This document shows positions 1-8,455 of a stretch of DNA of 33,953 bases, one piece after another. The stretch's first letter is position 1. Each line of letters opens with the position of its first letter. Origin of the DNA: Nitrospira sp. (GTDB lineage: Bacteria > Nitrospirota > Nitrospiria > Nitrospirales > Nitrospiraceae); the NCBI GenBank assembly GCA_029881435.1, contig JAOUMR010000031.1, forward strand, positions 1 through 33,953, in the 5' to 3' direction. A program made the position numbers and the translations under genes. The notes under the pieces are model-generated. The model saw only the letters and a list, made by a program, of their open reading frames with translations, was not told the origin of the DNA and ran no database searches.

Positions 1-34
1 CTTATCTCCACAAAATCGTGAACCCTGATTCACT

Positions 35-88
35 ATCATGCAGTCATTCCCCTGATCGATCATGAGGGGAACCTCTTGCTGCATTGAT
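35..88. other. Two-tier stem-loop
   Basis: An inner perfect 7-bp stem pairs TTCCCCT (47-53) with AGGGGAA (65-71) around an 11-base loop that itself contains the palindrome GATCGATC. An outer stem pairs ATCATGCAG (35-43) with CTGCATTGAT (79-88), with one bulged base. No T-tract follows on either strand, so it is not a textbook terminator. It could be an RNA structure, an operator, or the 3' end of a transcript that enters from outside the window. Confidence 0.5.
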
Positions 89-92
89 AATA

Positions 93-111
93 GATCTACC
101 TCTTGTAGATC
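93..111. other. Perfect 7-bp stem-loop
   Basis: GATCTAC (93-99) pairs with GTAGATC (105-111) around a CTCTT loop. It lies directly after the two-tier stem-loop and about 140 bases before the CBS gene start. As DNA it could be a dyad operator; as RNA it would be a short hairpin. Function is unknown. Confidence 0.45.
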
Positions 112-251
112 ACTGTCCCATTGCCGAATCGTTAATACCGTGTGACATGTCTCTCGCTTGAAAAGTTTACAGTCCTGTAATGGCCACCTAACGCCGGTGC
201 AACGAGCGCTTGGTAGTGTGAAGCCAATACAAATATTAAAAGGAGGATTCC

Positions 252-635
252 ATGGTGACAGTCGGCAATCTGATGCGGAAAGAAATGGTGACGGTGGACG
301 TCGGCACCTCGGTCGTCGAGGCGGCGAAGTTAATGAGAGCCTGCAATGTTGAGAGCGTACTCGTCGCGCGTCAAGCGCAGATTATCGGCATCGTGACCGA
401 ATCAGATATCGTCAAAAAGTTCGTCGGAGCGGAGAAAGCCGCGTACTTCGTGTCCGTTGAAGAGATTATGAGCAGCCCGATCCCAGGCATCGAAGAGCGG
501 CGGCCATTGACGGAAGCTGCAGACCTCATGGACCGGCATTGTACGCTCCACCTTGGTGTGACCAAAGGGGGTGCACTCGTCGGTCTGGTGTCGGTCCGGG
601 ACTTTCTCCGGCCGGTTTCCATCGACGATTTCTAA
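252..635 (+). CDS. CBS-domain pair protein
   Basis: This is a 127-residue protein made almost entirely of two CBS motifs (about residues 5-60 and 70-122), which usually fold together as a Bateman module that binds adenine nucleotides. The first repeat contains the typical end ...IVTESDIVKKFV, and the second ends ...GLVSVRDFLRP. There is no catalytic domain, so it is probably a free-standing nucleotide-sensing or regulatory subunit in the cytoplasm. The ATG at 252 has an ideal AGGAGG five bases upstream, which fixes the start. The gene is followed, after 145 bases, by the CYTH-CHAD gene on the same strand. Its ligand and partner cannot be read from sequence. Confidence 0.9.
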   Translation: MVTVGNLMRKEMVTVDVGTSVVEAAKLMRACNVESVLVARQAQIIGIVTESDIVKKFVGAEKAAYFVSVEEIMSSPIPGIEERRPLTEAADLMDRHCTLHLGVTKGGALVGLVSVRDFLRPVSIDDF

Positions 636-780
636 TCTTTCTCCGCTCCTTAAGCCCGCTGCCTGCTCGGCTAGGCAGCCCCTCCCTTCTCCTCTACTTC
701 ACCGGTCGCGCGGGGAGTTGCAACTCCCACCCTCACACGTCCACACTAGGACAATCCACTTCTGCGACACAGCTCCTACA

Positions 781-2265
781 ATGACTCGATCAGACACACA
801 TTTCTCGCCTCGTCACCGCTCCTCCCCGATGTCGTCACAACCCGAACGAGAGCTCAAGTTGGGCGTTGATCCCGACTTCCGTCTGCCTCGCCCACCCGGC
901 ACTCCGTTGTCTCGACGGCTGCTGATCTCAACCTATTACGACACGGCCGCCTATGATTTGGCCCATGCGCGGATGACGTTCCGCCATCGCATCGAACGGA
1001 GGAAAAAGACGTGGCAGCTTAAACTTCCGTTGGGTGACGATCGACAGGAGGTGGAAGCGCCGGGTGACCAGGCAGGGCCACCTGCCTCGTTGCGTCGTCT
1101 GCTCGCTCTGCATCTTGGACATCGGAAACTGGAACCGGTCGTGACGCTGCGAGTCTGGCGGACCAGCATGCTGGTGCACCATGGCCGAGTTCCCGTCGCG
1201 GAGATCGCCCTGGACACGGTGTCGGTCATCAAAAACGGCTGTCCCATTCAGCAATTTCGCGAGCTTGAAATCGAACAACGACAGGGCGATGAGACTTCGC
1301 TTCGTTCCCTTGAACGGCAGATGCGTGAAGCCGGCGCCACTGATCACGACGGACGACCAAAGTTCTTTCGTGCCCTCTCGCTGCAGACTCCAGTCCCAGT
1401 CCCCCAACCTGACCCCAAAGCGCCGGTGGCTGAGCATTTGACGTGGACACTCGCCCAGCACGTCAGGTGGCTCCTCGCCCATGATCCCGGCACGAGACTC
1501 GGGACTGAGCGTGAGAGCCTGCATCAAATGCGCGTCGCAGCGAGGCGCCTGCGGGCAGTGCTTCGCACAGCTCGTCCAATCCTGTTGTCAGAATGGGCTG
1601 CATCATTAGACCAGGAGCTCGATTGGTTGAGCGAGCTGCTGGGGCCCGCCCGCGATCTCGATGTCCAGATCGCATATTTTTTGGAGGAATCAACGGGATT
1701 GCAGGCACGAGATCGCAAGCTGTTGGCCGACTTCATCTCCCACCTTCGATCACAACGGGATGCCGTACAACAGGTGGTTCTGCGCGAACTTACCAGCACC
1801 CGATACTTCGATCTCATTAGGCGATTGCAGCAAGCCGCACACGATCCTCCAGTCGTCGAGTCTCTATTGACTGTGCGTCAGCTCGCTAGGCGGGCCTTCA
1901 AGAAATTGCGCAAGGCGATCAGGGGTCTGAGAGCATCCCCGTCGGATACCGCACTCCACACAATCCGGATCAAGACAAAACGCGCGCGCTATGCAGCGGA
2001 ATTTGCTCGCGTCTCGGTCGGCAAGCCTGCCACGCGTTTCATCAAAGCAACTCGGGCAATCCAAGATCGGTTGGGTTTCCATCAGGACGCGATTCAAGCA
2101 GAACGTTATGTCAGACAGTTCCTCAAGTACTCGACCAGCGTCCGATCCGGATTTGTCGCTGGACGCATGGTCGAACGCCAACATCAACGATGCCATAGCG
2201 TCCGCAAGGATATGAAACCACTGTTCAAGACGCTGTTGAATCTGGGGAAGAAGGCGTGGGGATAA
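781..2265 (+). CDS. CYTH-CHAD domain protein
   Basis: The protein has about 494 residues from the ATG at 781. The N-terminal half is a CYTH (triphosphate tunnel metalloenzyme) domain: it opens with an ExExK-like motif (ERELK, about residues 22-26) followed by STYYDT, and has alternating charged strands such as RHRIERRKKTWQLKLP. The C-terminal half (about 215-490) is a CHAD domain with the basic helix LHQMRVAARRLRAVLR, LGPARDLDVQ and the later HTIRIKTKRARYAAEF. CHAD domains bind inorganic polyphosphate and often travel with CYTH, so a role in polyphosphate or triphosphate metabolism is inferred. The frame stays open upstream to 571, inside the CBS gene; that extension lacks CYTH similarity, and 781 or 829 are the likely starts. 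The gene converges with the next one, leaving 7 bases between the stops. Confidence 0.88.
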   Translation: MTRSDTHFSPRHRSSPMSSQPERELKLGVDPDFRLPRPPGTPLSRRLLISTYYDTAAYDLAHARMTFRHRIERRKKTWQLKLPLGDDRQEVEAPGDQAGPPASLRRLLALHLGHRKLEPVVTLRVWRTSMLVHHGRVPVAEIALDTVSVIKNGCPIQQFRELEIEQRQGDETSLRSLERQMREAGATDHDGRPKFFRALSLQTPVPVPQPDPKAPVAEHLTWTLAQHVRWLLAHDPGTRLGTERESLHQMRVAARRLRAVLRTARPILLSEWAASLDQELDWLSELLGPARDLDVQIAYFLEESTGLQARDRKLLADFISHLRSQRDAVQQVVLRELTSTRYFDLIRRLQQAAHDPPVVESLLTVRQLARRAFKKLRKAIRGLRASPSDTALHTIRIKTKRARYAAEFARVSVGKPATRFIKATRAIQDRLGFHQDAIQAERYVRQFLKYSTSVRSGFVAGRMVERQHQRCHSVRKDMKPLFKTLLNLGKKAWG

Positions 2266-2272
2266 TCGAGGC

Positions 2273-2920
2273 TTACTTCACTTTCGACAACTCGGCGGGA
2301 ATTCTAATTTCTGTTCCGTCTTGCAGGTTAACCACAAACACCGACGTGGCATTGGGGTCAAACTGTTCATAGGCAAAGAGGGCGGTGAACCGGGATCGGA
2401 AGGCCGGGCCGTTGCCTTCGTTCTTTCGTCCCCGCTCAGCTTTACCGATGTCGATCGCCTTGATGCGTTTCGACTCTTGGTGCAGCTCGATCAAGGCCCC
2501 TTCGGCGAAATACTCGTCATCGCCGCACAACTGCACCTCAATCTCCATGTTGGGCATGTCCATCACTTTTCGGATGAACTCCTCGGGCATGCGCACGTCT
2601 ATCTTTCGCTTCTTCGATTCCGCCGCTTCTTGCCGACCAAACGCTTCCAACCGGTAGTGCTTAGTGCGCAGAATGGCACTCGCACCGCAGGGCTCTTTCT
2701 CCGGATCGGCGCCCACACGACTCGCTAAGGACGCTTGCTGTAGGACTTTCCTCACATCTTCCGGAGAATTGGCTTTTTCCATCGGCACTCGACCGGTTTC
2801 GAGCGCCTTGTGCGCGTCTTCCGACGACAAATTGACCTCGATCGCCCAGGCGGCACTCTGCCCAATCACCACGGCTCCAATCAGTCCCCATGCCAGTGTG
2901 ACTTGTTTACGAAGAATCAT
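2273..2920 (-). CDS. Exported hypothetical protein
   Basis: This is a protein of about 215 residues that I do not recognise. From the ATG at 2920 it begins with a basic end and a hydrophobic stretch ending in an A-x-A-like site (MILRKQVTLAWGLIGAV..SAAWA), a classical Sec signal peptide of about 25 residues. The frame is open further upstream (to 3055) but would place charged sequence before the signal. An AGGGAAGG Shine-Dalgarno just before 2920 supports this start. The mature part is charged and helix-rich with a pair of cysteines (EKEPCGAS and VQLCGDDEYF), possibly a disulfide. It lies 113 bases downstream of maf on the same strand and may be co-transcribed. Likely periplasmic. Confidence 0.75.
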   Translation of the reverse strand: MILRKQVTLAWGLIGAVVIGQSAAWAIEVNLSSEDAHKALETGRVPMEKANSPEDVRKVLQQASLASRVGADPEKEPCGASAILRTKHYRLEAFGRQEAAESKKRKIDVRMPEEFIRKVMDMPNMEIEVQLCGDDEYFAEGALIELHQESKRIKAIDIGKAERGRKNEGNGPAFRSRFTALFAYEQFDPNATSVFVVNLQDGTEIRIPAELSKVK

Positions 2921-3033
2921 ACCTTCCCTCTTGTACACCGCTGTACACCGCCAGACGAGCTTGTCGCGAACGCAAGCAGCGAGGCGACTGGCGAGCATCG
3001 AAGCATTGTAGGGGAACAGCCTAGCCGTTGCAA

Positions 3034-3666
3034 TCACACCGCGAAGCGAAACCAATTCGCATAAGGACGTCGCCGGTAGAGCTCTTCGACATGCACGGGA
3101 ACGGGATACCCGGCTAACCCCAGCAAGCGCGCCACGAGCTTGAGCGGAAGTCCCACCACAGTCGTATAGTCGCCATCAATACGATCCACTAGATCCCCGC
3201 CAAGCCCCTGAATTGCATAGGCCCCGGCCTTCCCCAACGATTCTTGCGATGCAAGATATCGGTCATACCGGTGATCAAGATCGAGTTTCATTCTTACCTT
3301 CACCGTATCACTCTCGACGAACTCCATCTCTCGCTCACGACTGCACAGAGCCACAGCGGTATGGACGTGGTGTGAGCGGCCGGCCAACCGTGCGAGCATG
3401 ATGCGAGCGTCCTGAAGATCGACTGGTTTTCCCAAGAGCTGACCGTCGAGCTCAATGACCGTATCGCTGCCCACTACCAACCCATGTAGCTCCGGAGCGG
3501 CTATCACTCGCGCCTTTTCGAGAGCGAATCGTCTGACCTGTTCAATGGGTGCCAACTCAGGCGTCGGTTGTTCATGGACATTCGGCGGGATAACGTGAAA
3601 GGACAGGCCCAGCAGTGCCAACAGTTCTTGGCGGCGCGGCGAACTCGATGCCAGGATTAGCTGCAT
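3034..3666 (-). CDS. maf: Maf family nucleoside triphosphate pyrophosphatase
   Basis: The protein has 210 residues, normal for Maf. It begins with the family signature LILASSSPRRQELL (residues 3-16), has EKAR at about 50 and the conserved GSDTVIELDGQLLGKP (about 66-81), and carries a Tyr-containing segment IDGDYTTVVGLPL near the end. Maf proteins hydrolyse non-canonical or methylated nucleoside triphosphates to monophosphates plus pyrophosphate in the cytoplasm; which subfamily (dTTP/UTP or m7GTP) this is cannot be decided here. Its ATG at 3666 overlaps the end of the dihydrouridine synthase gene by 10 bases, so the two are probably translationally coupled. Confidence 0.93.
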   Translation of the reverse strand: MQLILASSSPRRQELLALLGLSFHVIPPNVHEQPTPELAPIEQVRRFALEKARVIAAPELHGLVVGSDTVIELDGQLLGKPVDLQDARIMLARLAGRSHHVHTAVALCSREREMEFVESDTVKVRMKLDLDHRYDRYLASQESLGKAGAYAIQGLGGDLVDRIDGDYTTVVGLPLKLVARLLGLAGYPVPVHVEELYRRRPYANWFRFAV

Positions 3667-4835
3667 CGTGACGCCAAGAGGCTCATGCCATCGGTCGATT
3701 CAGATGGTGGAGACTCCTCTTTCTCCTGTACCCGTCCCTTGAAGTCCGCGAGCACCTGGTTCAACTCATCGACCGAAGAAACGCGCACCATTTGCGCGCG
3801 AAGCGAGGCGGCATGCGAAAAGCCTTTGCAATACCAGGCTAAATGCTTTCGCATCCGGTAGAATTGTTGTTGACCAAAGAGAGCCCGGAACTGTTGTGCA
3901 TGGTCCACCAGAATAGCAAAGCGCTCTTCCTGCGGCACCACAAGGCCAAGATCCGCAGGGTTGCTAACTGTACATGACTCACACGCTTGCTGCCGCACCT
4001 GTTCCTTCGCGTGAAAAAACCATGGCGCGCCCAGAGCGGCGCGCCCCACTAACACGCCGTCCACACCTGTCTCACGGACACGCGACACAATGTCCTCTGG
4101 GCGTTGAATGTCACCGTTCCCCAGCAATAACGTCCCTGATCCCTTCGCCATCGCAGCTGCGCGCGCGATGGCCGACCAGTCCGCAGATCCTCGATACATC
4201 TGCTTGAGCGTCCGTCCATGAAGGGAGATCACGGTCGGCTGTTCTCTCAGCAGGTCGTCAAGCCAGGTTTCGACCGTCACTTCGTCATAGCCAGCTCGGG
4301 TTTTCACAGAGAGAGGCAACTTGCGTCGCGAAGCTGGAGTGACGCTGCCGCGCCGGCAATTCAGACGGTGGAACGCGTCGATGCGAGCCTGTTTAAATCC
4401 GGCTTGTTGGAGAGTCTGTCCTTGCACCCAATCATCGATACCGCGCCTGGCCGCCTGAATGATGGAGCGAGCCAGATCCGGGGTGCGGATCAGTCCGGCC
4501 CCCGATCCAGACGAAGCGACGCTCTTCGACGGGCAGCCCATGTTAATGTCCAGCCCATCAAATCCTAGTTCGCATACGGCATGGGCCGCCTGGTAGAAGA
4601 GATCCGGGTCCTTTCCATAGAGCTGGGCGACGATCGGACGTTCGACTTCGCTATAGAGGAGAGTCTCCAGTTGGATCTCAGGCCCACGGCAGACATCATG
4701 CACATGCGTGAATTCTGTAAAGGTGACATCCGGCTTCCCCTGGGTGGCGATCACAGATCGGAAGCAGGCGTCGGTGACACCATCCATCGGCGATAGCCCT
4801 ATGATTGGGCGTGGAAGATTGAGCCAGAAATTCAT
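3657..4835 (-). CDS. dus: tRNA-dihydrouridine synthase
   Basis: The enzyme reduces specific uridines in tRNA to dihydrouridine using FMN and NADPH. The sequence shows the TIM-barrel start GLSPMDGVTDACFR, QLYGKDPD, DINMGCPSKSV with the catalytic Cys, LPLSVKTRAGYDE, SLHGRTLKQMYRGSADW and GNGDIQ..GVDGVLVGRAALGAPWFF. At about 392 residues it is longer than typical DusA/B/C (~320-340). Part of the excess is a roughly 45-residue Arg/Gln-rich insert between the catalytic loop and the next barrel strand (about residues 130-175). I chose ATG 4835, which follows the upstream gene's TGA by one base (TGAGATG), rather than the overlapping start at 4856. The frame ends 10 bases inside maf. Confidence 0.9.
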   Translation of the reverse strand: MNFWLNLPRPIIGLSPMDGVTDACFRSVIATQGKPDVTFTEFTHVHDVCRGPEIQLETLLYSEVERPIVAQLYGKDPDLFYQAAHAVCELGFDGLDINMGCPSKSVASSGSGAGLIRTPDLARSIIQAARRGIDDWVQGQTLQQAGFKQARIDAFHRLNCRRGSVTPASRRKLPLSVKTRAGYDEVTVETWLDDLLREQPTVISLHGRTLKQMYRGSADWSAIARAAAMAKGSGTLLLGNGDIQRPEDIVSRVRETGVDGVLVGRAALGAPWFFHAKEQVRQQACESCTVSNPADLGLVVPQEERFAILVDHAQQFRALFGQQQFYRMRKHLAWYCKGFSHAASLRAQMVRVSSVDELNQVLADFKGRVQEKEESPPSESTDGMSLLASRCS

Positions 4836-4836
4836 C

Positions 4837-6348
4837 TCACTGCACCTGCGCGACAACGTGTGATTCGTTTACAGATCGGTAGGCAAGCCGAAGCTCACAA
4901 GCTTCCCGGTCCACCATGCCCTGTAGTTCCGGCGCAACCTCATGTACAAACTCGACAAACCGTTCGATTTTCAGCAAAAAGAAATCATACGCTCCAGAGA
5001 GAGGCCGTGTCTCCCGAAACCAGAAGGTGACAAATCCATCGAGGGACACTCCTATCTCTTCGAGACGACGACAGGACTCTACGAACATATCCTCCAGCTC
5101 GCCTCCCCAATGGAGAATCTCATGCGGAAGATAGCTGCCTCGATAACGACCCAACTCTTCTCCATATGCCCAAGATTGCTCCCATTCCGGTCCCACCGGC
5201 TCGGCCTTGCCTGTTAGGACACGGACATACTGATCATAGGCGTCGTTCAGGTCAGATCCGGTCCTTGTTACACTCTGGTCCTCATGAATGGAACCGGCTT
5301 CGATCGTGCACGAGCGTTTGTCGCCCACCGGCATACGATCGAACGCTGATGCGTAGCGTTGCGAGAACTCGGCAAATTCCTCGACGATCAGTCCAACAGG
5401 TTTCGTGTCGACCTCCAACGCGAGGCCTTTCAGACTGATGAGCCGTGGATGGTTCAGGATCTGATCCAGCATCTCGAACAAGACAGGGGGGATGGGGGCT
5501 TCATGCGCATCGATCCATGCAGGAAGGACATCACCGTTCGTGTGGCCTGCGGGAATTGAGAAGAGGGGTTCGGTTGAAACATGAATGGCCAGACCTGCAA
5601 CATGAATCTCTACAACTCGCTCCATGGGGAGTTCATCGAGAAACGCGCTCACAAATTGCACGAGCGACTGAGTTCGAGATGCCCCAGAGTAGCGGAAGAC
5701 CGTCCAGAGATGACCAACATCCAACACCAGCCCACAAGACGCCTGTTCACAGACGATCCGATAAAATGATGGAACAGACAGAGTACCGGCAACGAAATAG
5801 GTGAGTGGCGGCATTTCGAGCAGCACCAGCGGCGTGCTGCCACGTTCCAGTTCACACTGTTGATCAAGAAGGCTTTGGATCTCCCTGATATTCTCGCTCA
5901 CGATCTCTGCGCTTGATCGAATGTAGAGCGGAGGGAGATAGGTTCCAAAGTAATGCCCGGCGAGAACCTTCGTCGCACATTCGTGATTCAACCAGGCACT
6001 CTGCAAGATGGAAAGATGCTCGACCGTTTCTCGGAGGGCCTCTTGAAAAGACCTCGTTTCCGTCACCTCGGGTTGGGTGACCCACAACCCTTCTCCGTGA
6101 TAGGCTAGTAACTCGTCGCCAAGGTCTTTCTTTATCGTCGACAAGGCCATGGCGGTCGTACTGAAGACCTCCAAATAGCCGAGCGGAAGGTGTCGTTCCT
6201 GGAGAGCTCCCCGCAAACTCGCGAGGGCAGGAGCATGGATATCGACGGAAAGGCCTAGCCCGTGCCTAGGAATTGCTTCGAGCCGGTCAAGGAACTCATG
6301 ATGGAAACACCTTCGAACTGTCATTGTTCTACTCATTCCGTCGGTCAC
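4837..6348 (-). CDS. Divergent DUF692/MNIO-type TIM-barrel protein with C-terminal extension
   Basis: The N-terminal ~350 residues follow the order of motifs of the DUF692 (MbnB/TglH/ChrH) family of multinuclear non-haem iron oxidases: GLGLSVDIH, YHGEGLW, WLNHECAT where the family has SEH, LPPLY..SAEIVSENIREIQ, LLEMPPLTY in place of ENPSSY, GLVLDVGHLW, VVEIHVAGL, WIDAHEAPIP and LALEVD. Most candidate metal-binding His/Asp/Glu positions are therefore present, but several signature Asn/His residues are changed. Known relatives modify peptides; no precursor peptide is evident nearby. The last ~130 residues (from about GSDLNDAYDQYVR) are a separate helical, acidic and aromatic-rich extension that I do not recognise. 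The start is uncertain: GTG 6348, or ATG 6336 or 6324. It leads directly into dus with one base between stop and start. Function is not assigned. Confidence 0.65.
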   Translation of the reverse strand: MTDGMSRTMTVRRCFHHEFLDRLEAIPRHGLGLSVDIHAPALASLRGALQERHLPLGYLEVFSTTAMALSTIKKDLGDELLAYHGEGLWVTQPEVTETRSFQEALRETVEHLSILQSAWLNHECATKVLAGHYFGTYLPPLYIRSSAEIVSENIREIQSLLDQQCELERGSTPLVLLEMPPLTYFVAGTLSVPSFYRIVCEQASCGLVLDVGHLWTVFRYSGASRTQSLVQFVSAFLDELPMERVVEIHVAGLAIHVSTEPLFSIPAGHTNGDVLPAWIDAHEAPIPPVLFEMLDQILNHPRLISLKGLALEVDTKPVGLIVEEFAEFSQRYASAFDRMPVGDKRSCTIEAGSIHEDQSVTRTGSDLNDAYDQYVRVLTGKAEPVGPEWEQSWAYGEELGRYRGSYLPHEILHWGGELEDMFVESCRRLEEIGVSLDGFVTFWFRETRPLSGAYDFFLLKIERFVEFVHEVAPELQGMVDREACELRLAYRSVNESHVVAQVQ

Positions 6349-6492
6349 AATTTTCGCCTAGTGTATGTCGTAAAACCATTGAATGACAACCCTTTCCCCT
6401 CTTCGTGGGCACACCAGACCTTCTGCTATACTTGGCATACATCGCAACGGCCAGGGGAACAAATTACTGGTGAAAAAGGACCTGGCTGAGCA

Positions 6493-7269
6493 ATGTTGGA
6501 CAAGGACGATCAACAGCGGAACGAGACAGAACAGCAGATCGCATTGGTTGCACACATGATGACACCCGGCGTCGTTCAGATTCCTGGAGATGTCTCCGTC
6601 ACCGAAGCGGCATCTCTCTTAGAGCGTGAACGGATGCCCTGTCTCCTCGTCAAAGACTCGGAGTCTCGTTTTGGACTCATGACGCCGACCGATATCGTGA
6701 AAAAAGTGGTTGCCCAGGGCCTTGAGCCGGATGATATTGAAGTTCGTACGATCATGACCCGACCGGTCCAATTCATCGAATATGATCGAGCCCTGGAGGA
6801 CGCGTCGACTCTCATGATGTCCACTGGGACGCCGATCCTGATCGTCACCAAACAAGCTCAACCGGTTGGAGTCCTGACTGCCCGAGACCTGGTGCTTTCG
6901 CCGAAGCGGTGCGTGACAAACATGGCAGCAACCATCAGCATCATGGATGGAGAGTCAGTGGGTGCAGAACATCAAGGTACCGTCACCCAACTCAGTCATG
7001 CCGGTGCTTCTGTGAAGTCTCCAGCTTTCCTCCTTTCAGGAACAAAAGTTATCCTGAGCTTTTCCCTTTCCCAAGCAATGAGTCCGCTGACGATACGAGG
7101 TACGGTCCTGAATAATGCTCTGGTCGAGCAGGTCTCAGGCGCAACCCGTTCTGCCATCTCCACGCCTCCTGGCATCGAAGTTCAATTTACGGATCTCTCT
7201 CCGGCCGATCAGTCCAGAATCAAAGCATGGGTGCTGGCCAATCTTCCTAAGTCGTTCGACCCATCTTAA
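6493..7269 (+). CDS. CBS-domain pair protein with PilZ-like C-terminus
   Basis: The protein has 258 residues. Residues about 20-140 hold two CBS motifs (AHMMTPGVVQIPGDVSVTEA..TPTDIVKKV and RTIMTRPVQFIEYDRALEDA..GVLTARDLVL). Residues about 150-250 resemble a PilZ beta-barrel: TVTQLSHAGASVKSP is like the second half of the c-di-GMP motif ([D/N]xSxxG), and the strands and length fit. The RxxxR half of the motif is not visible, so binding of c-di-GMP is doubtful. The first CBS repeat shares the phrase DIVKK with the CBS protein at 252, but the two are otherwise distinct. AAGGA (6476-6480) is a plausible though rather distant ribosome binding site. It is probably a cytoplasmic nucleotide sensor; its partner is unknown. 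Confidence 0.78.
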   Translation: MLDKDDQQRNETEQQIALVAHMMTPGVVQIPGDVSVTEAASLLERERMPCLLVKDSESRFGLMTPTDIVKKVVAQGLEPDDIEVRTIMTRPVQFIEYDRALEDASTLMMSTGTPILIVTKQAQPVGVLTARDLVLSPKRCVTNMAATISIMDGESVGAEHQGTVTQLSHAGASVKSPAFLLSGTKVILSFSLSQAMSPLTIRGTVLNNALVEQVSGATRSAISTPPGIEVQFTDLSPADQSRIKAWVLANLPKSFDPS

Positions 7270-7346
7270 ATCGGTCTAGATCGACTCAATCTTTGACCAA
7301 CCTCCGTTCCACTGATACAATTTCCTCACTCGGCGCAAGGACGACC

Positions 7347-8402
7347 ATGCCTACAACGGGAAAATCATCACAGAGTCGATCTCGTCCAGTCTTGTCACCA
7401 GACGAGATTCTTCATCACATCAGCACGCTTCTGAATCGTCCGGAAGATGACTTACATGCGGCGCTCATGCGAGAACTCCTGACGGGGCTATTGAAACTCA
7501 ACGACGCACACCTCGACCTTCTGGATATCAAGATCGTCAATCGGGCCGTTAAAGAGTTGCGTCATGCCTTTGGCGTGTTTCATGGCTATCGTGATCGTCG
7601 GAAGGTCAGTATCTTTGGCTCGGCACGGACGCCATCGGACGATCCCAATTATCAATTGGCCCACCAATTCGCCCACGCCATTGTGCGAGAAGGGTTCATG
7701 GTCATCACCGGAGGGGCAGATGGGATCATGCGCGCCGCTCAGGAGGGTGCAGGGCGTGAGAATAGCTTCGGTGTCAATATCATGCTGCCGTTTGAGCAAG
7801 GGCCGAACTCGACCATCGCCGATGACGAGAAACTGATCACCTTCAAGTACTTTTTCACGCGAAAGTTGATGTTCCAAAAGGAAGCGAACGCCATTGCGCT
7901 CTTTCCGGGTGGATTCGGTACGCACGACGAAGGCTTTGAGATCCTCACCTTGGCCCAGACCGGAAAGAGTGATCCTCAGCCTATCATTTGCCTACAGGCT
8001 CCTGGCTGCGACTACTGGAATGACTGGTCGGCGTTCGTGGTACGACAACTGTTAACACGGAAACTGATCAATGAAGAAGACATGAGTCTCTTTGTCATCG
8101 TCGATTCTGCAGAAGCGGCGGTCGGTCATATTCTCCGATTCTACCGGCAATATCACTCTATGCGGTTTGTAGGACGACAGCTCGCCATGCGACTCAGACA
8201 AACCATCTCTTCCGAGAAACTTGAGCAAATCCGAGACCGATTCACGGATCTTCTTTCCGACGGGACATTCGAACTCTGTGGCCCTCTCGAGGAAGAGCTC
8301 GATGAACCGGCCTTGCGTAACTTGCCAAGACTCGTGTTCAACTTCAACCGACGCAGTGCCGGCCGACTTCGCCAATTGATTAGCCACCTAAACGGGCTGT
8401 AA
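7347..8402 (+). CDS. LOG family (TIGR00730-type) Rossmann-fold protein
   Basis: The LOG/YgdH-like domain (about residues 90-260) shows KVSIFGSART, VITGGADGIMRAAQEGAG and the hallmark PGGFGTHDEGFEILTLAQTGK, the PGGxGTxxE motif of nucleotide 5'-monophosphate nucleosidases and cytokinin-activating LOG enzymes. An N-terminal helical segment of about 85 residues and a C-terminal helical tail of about 90 residues flank the domain, so the protein (about 351 residues) is larger than minimal LOG proteins (~190). The likely reaction is cleavage of purine or pyrimidine nucleoside monophosphates to base and ribose-5-phosphate; substrate is unknown. I prefer ATG 7347, preceded by AAGGAC, over the TTG at 7293. 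It follows the CBS/PilZ gene on the same strand. Confidence 0.85.
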   Translation: MPTTGKSSQSRSRPVLSPDEILHHISTLLNRPEDDLHAALMRELLTGLLKLNDAHLDLLDIKIVNRAVKELRHAFGVFHGYRDRRKVSIFGSARTPSDDPNYQLAHQFAHAIVREGFMVITGGADGIMRAAQEGAGRENSFGVNIMLPFEQGPNSTIADDEKLITFKYFFTRKLMFQKEANAIALFPGGFGTHDEGFEILTLAQTGKSDPQPIICLQAPGCDYWNDWSAFVVRQLLTRKLINEEDMSLFVIVDSAEAAVGHILRFYRQYHSMRFVGRQLAMRLRQTISSEKLEQIRDRFTDLLSDGTFELCGPLEEELDEPALRNLPRLVFNFNRRSAGRLRQLISHLNGL

Positions 8403-8455
8403 TCGACCCCCTTCCTGGCTAGACCAGAAAGATACCTTTTCGTCACGACGTAGGC

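Larger units (their letters stand above)
1..251. other. Leader/intergenic region before the first CBS gene
   Basis: I see no gene in this stretch. It contains two stem-loops (annotated separately), a region of lower GC and, at its right end, a strong ribosome binding site AGGAGG (241-246) for the gene starting at 252. I looked for a sigma-70 promoter and found TTGAAA (158-163) and TTTACA (166-171), but neither has a convincing -10 box at normal spacing, so no promoter is called. Confidence 0.5.

Noticed and set aside
571-780. N-terminal extension of the CYTH-CHAD frame
   Set aside because: It overlaps the CBS gene, is Ser/Pro-rich without similarity, and a start at 781 gives a normal CYTH domain.
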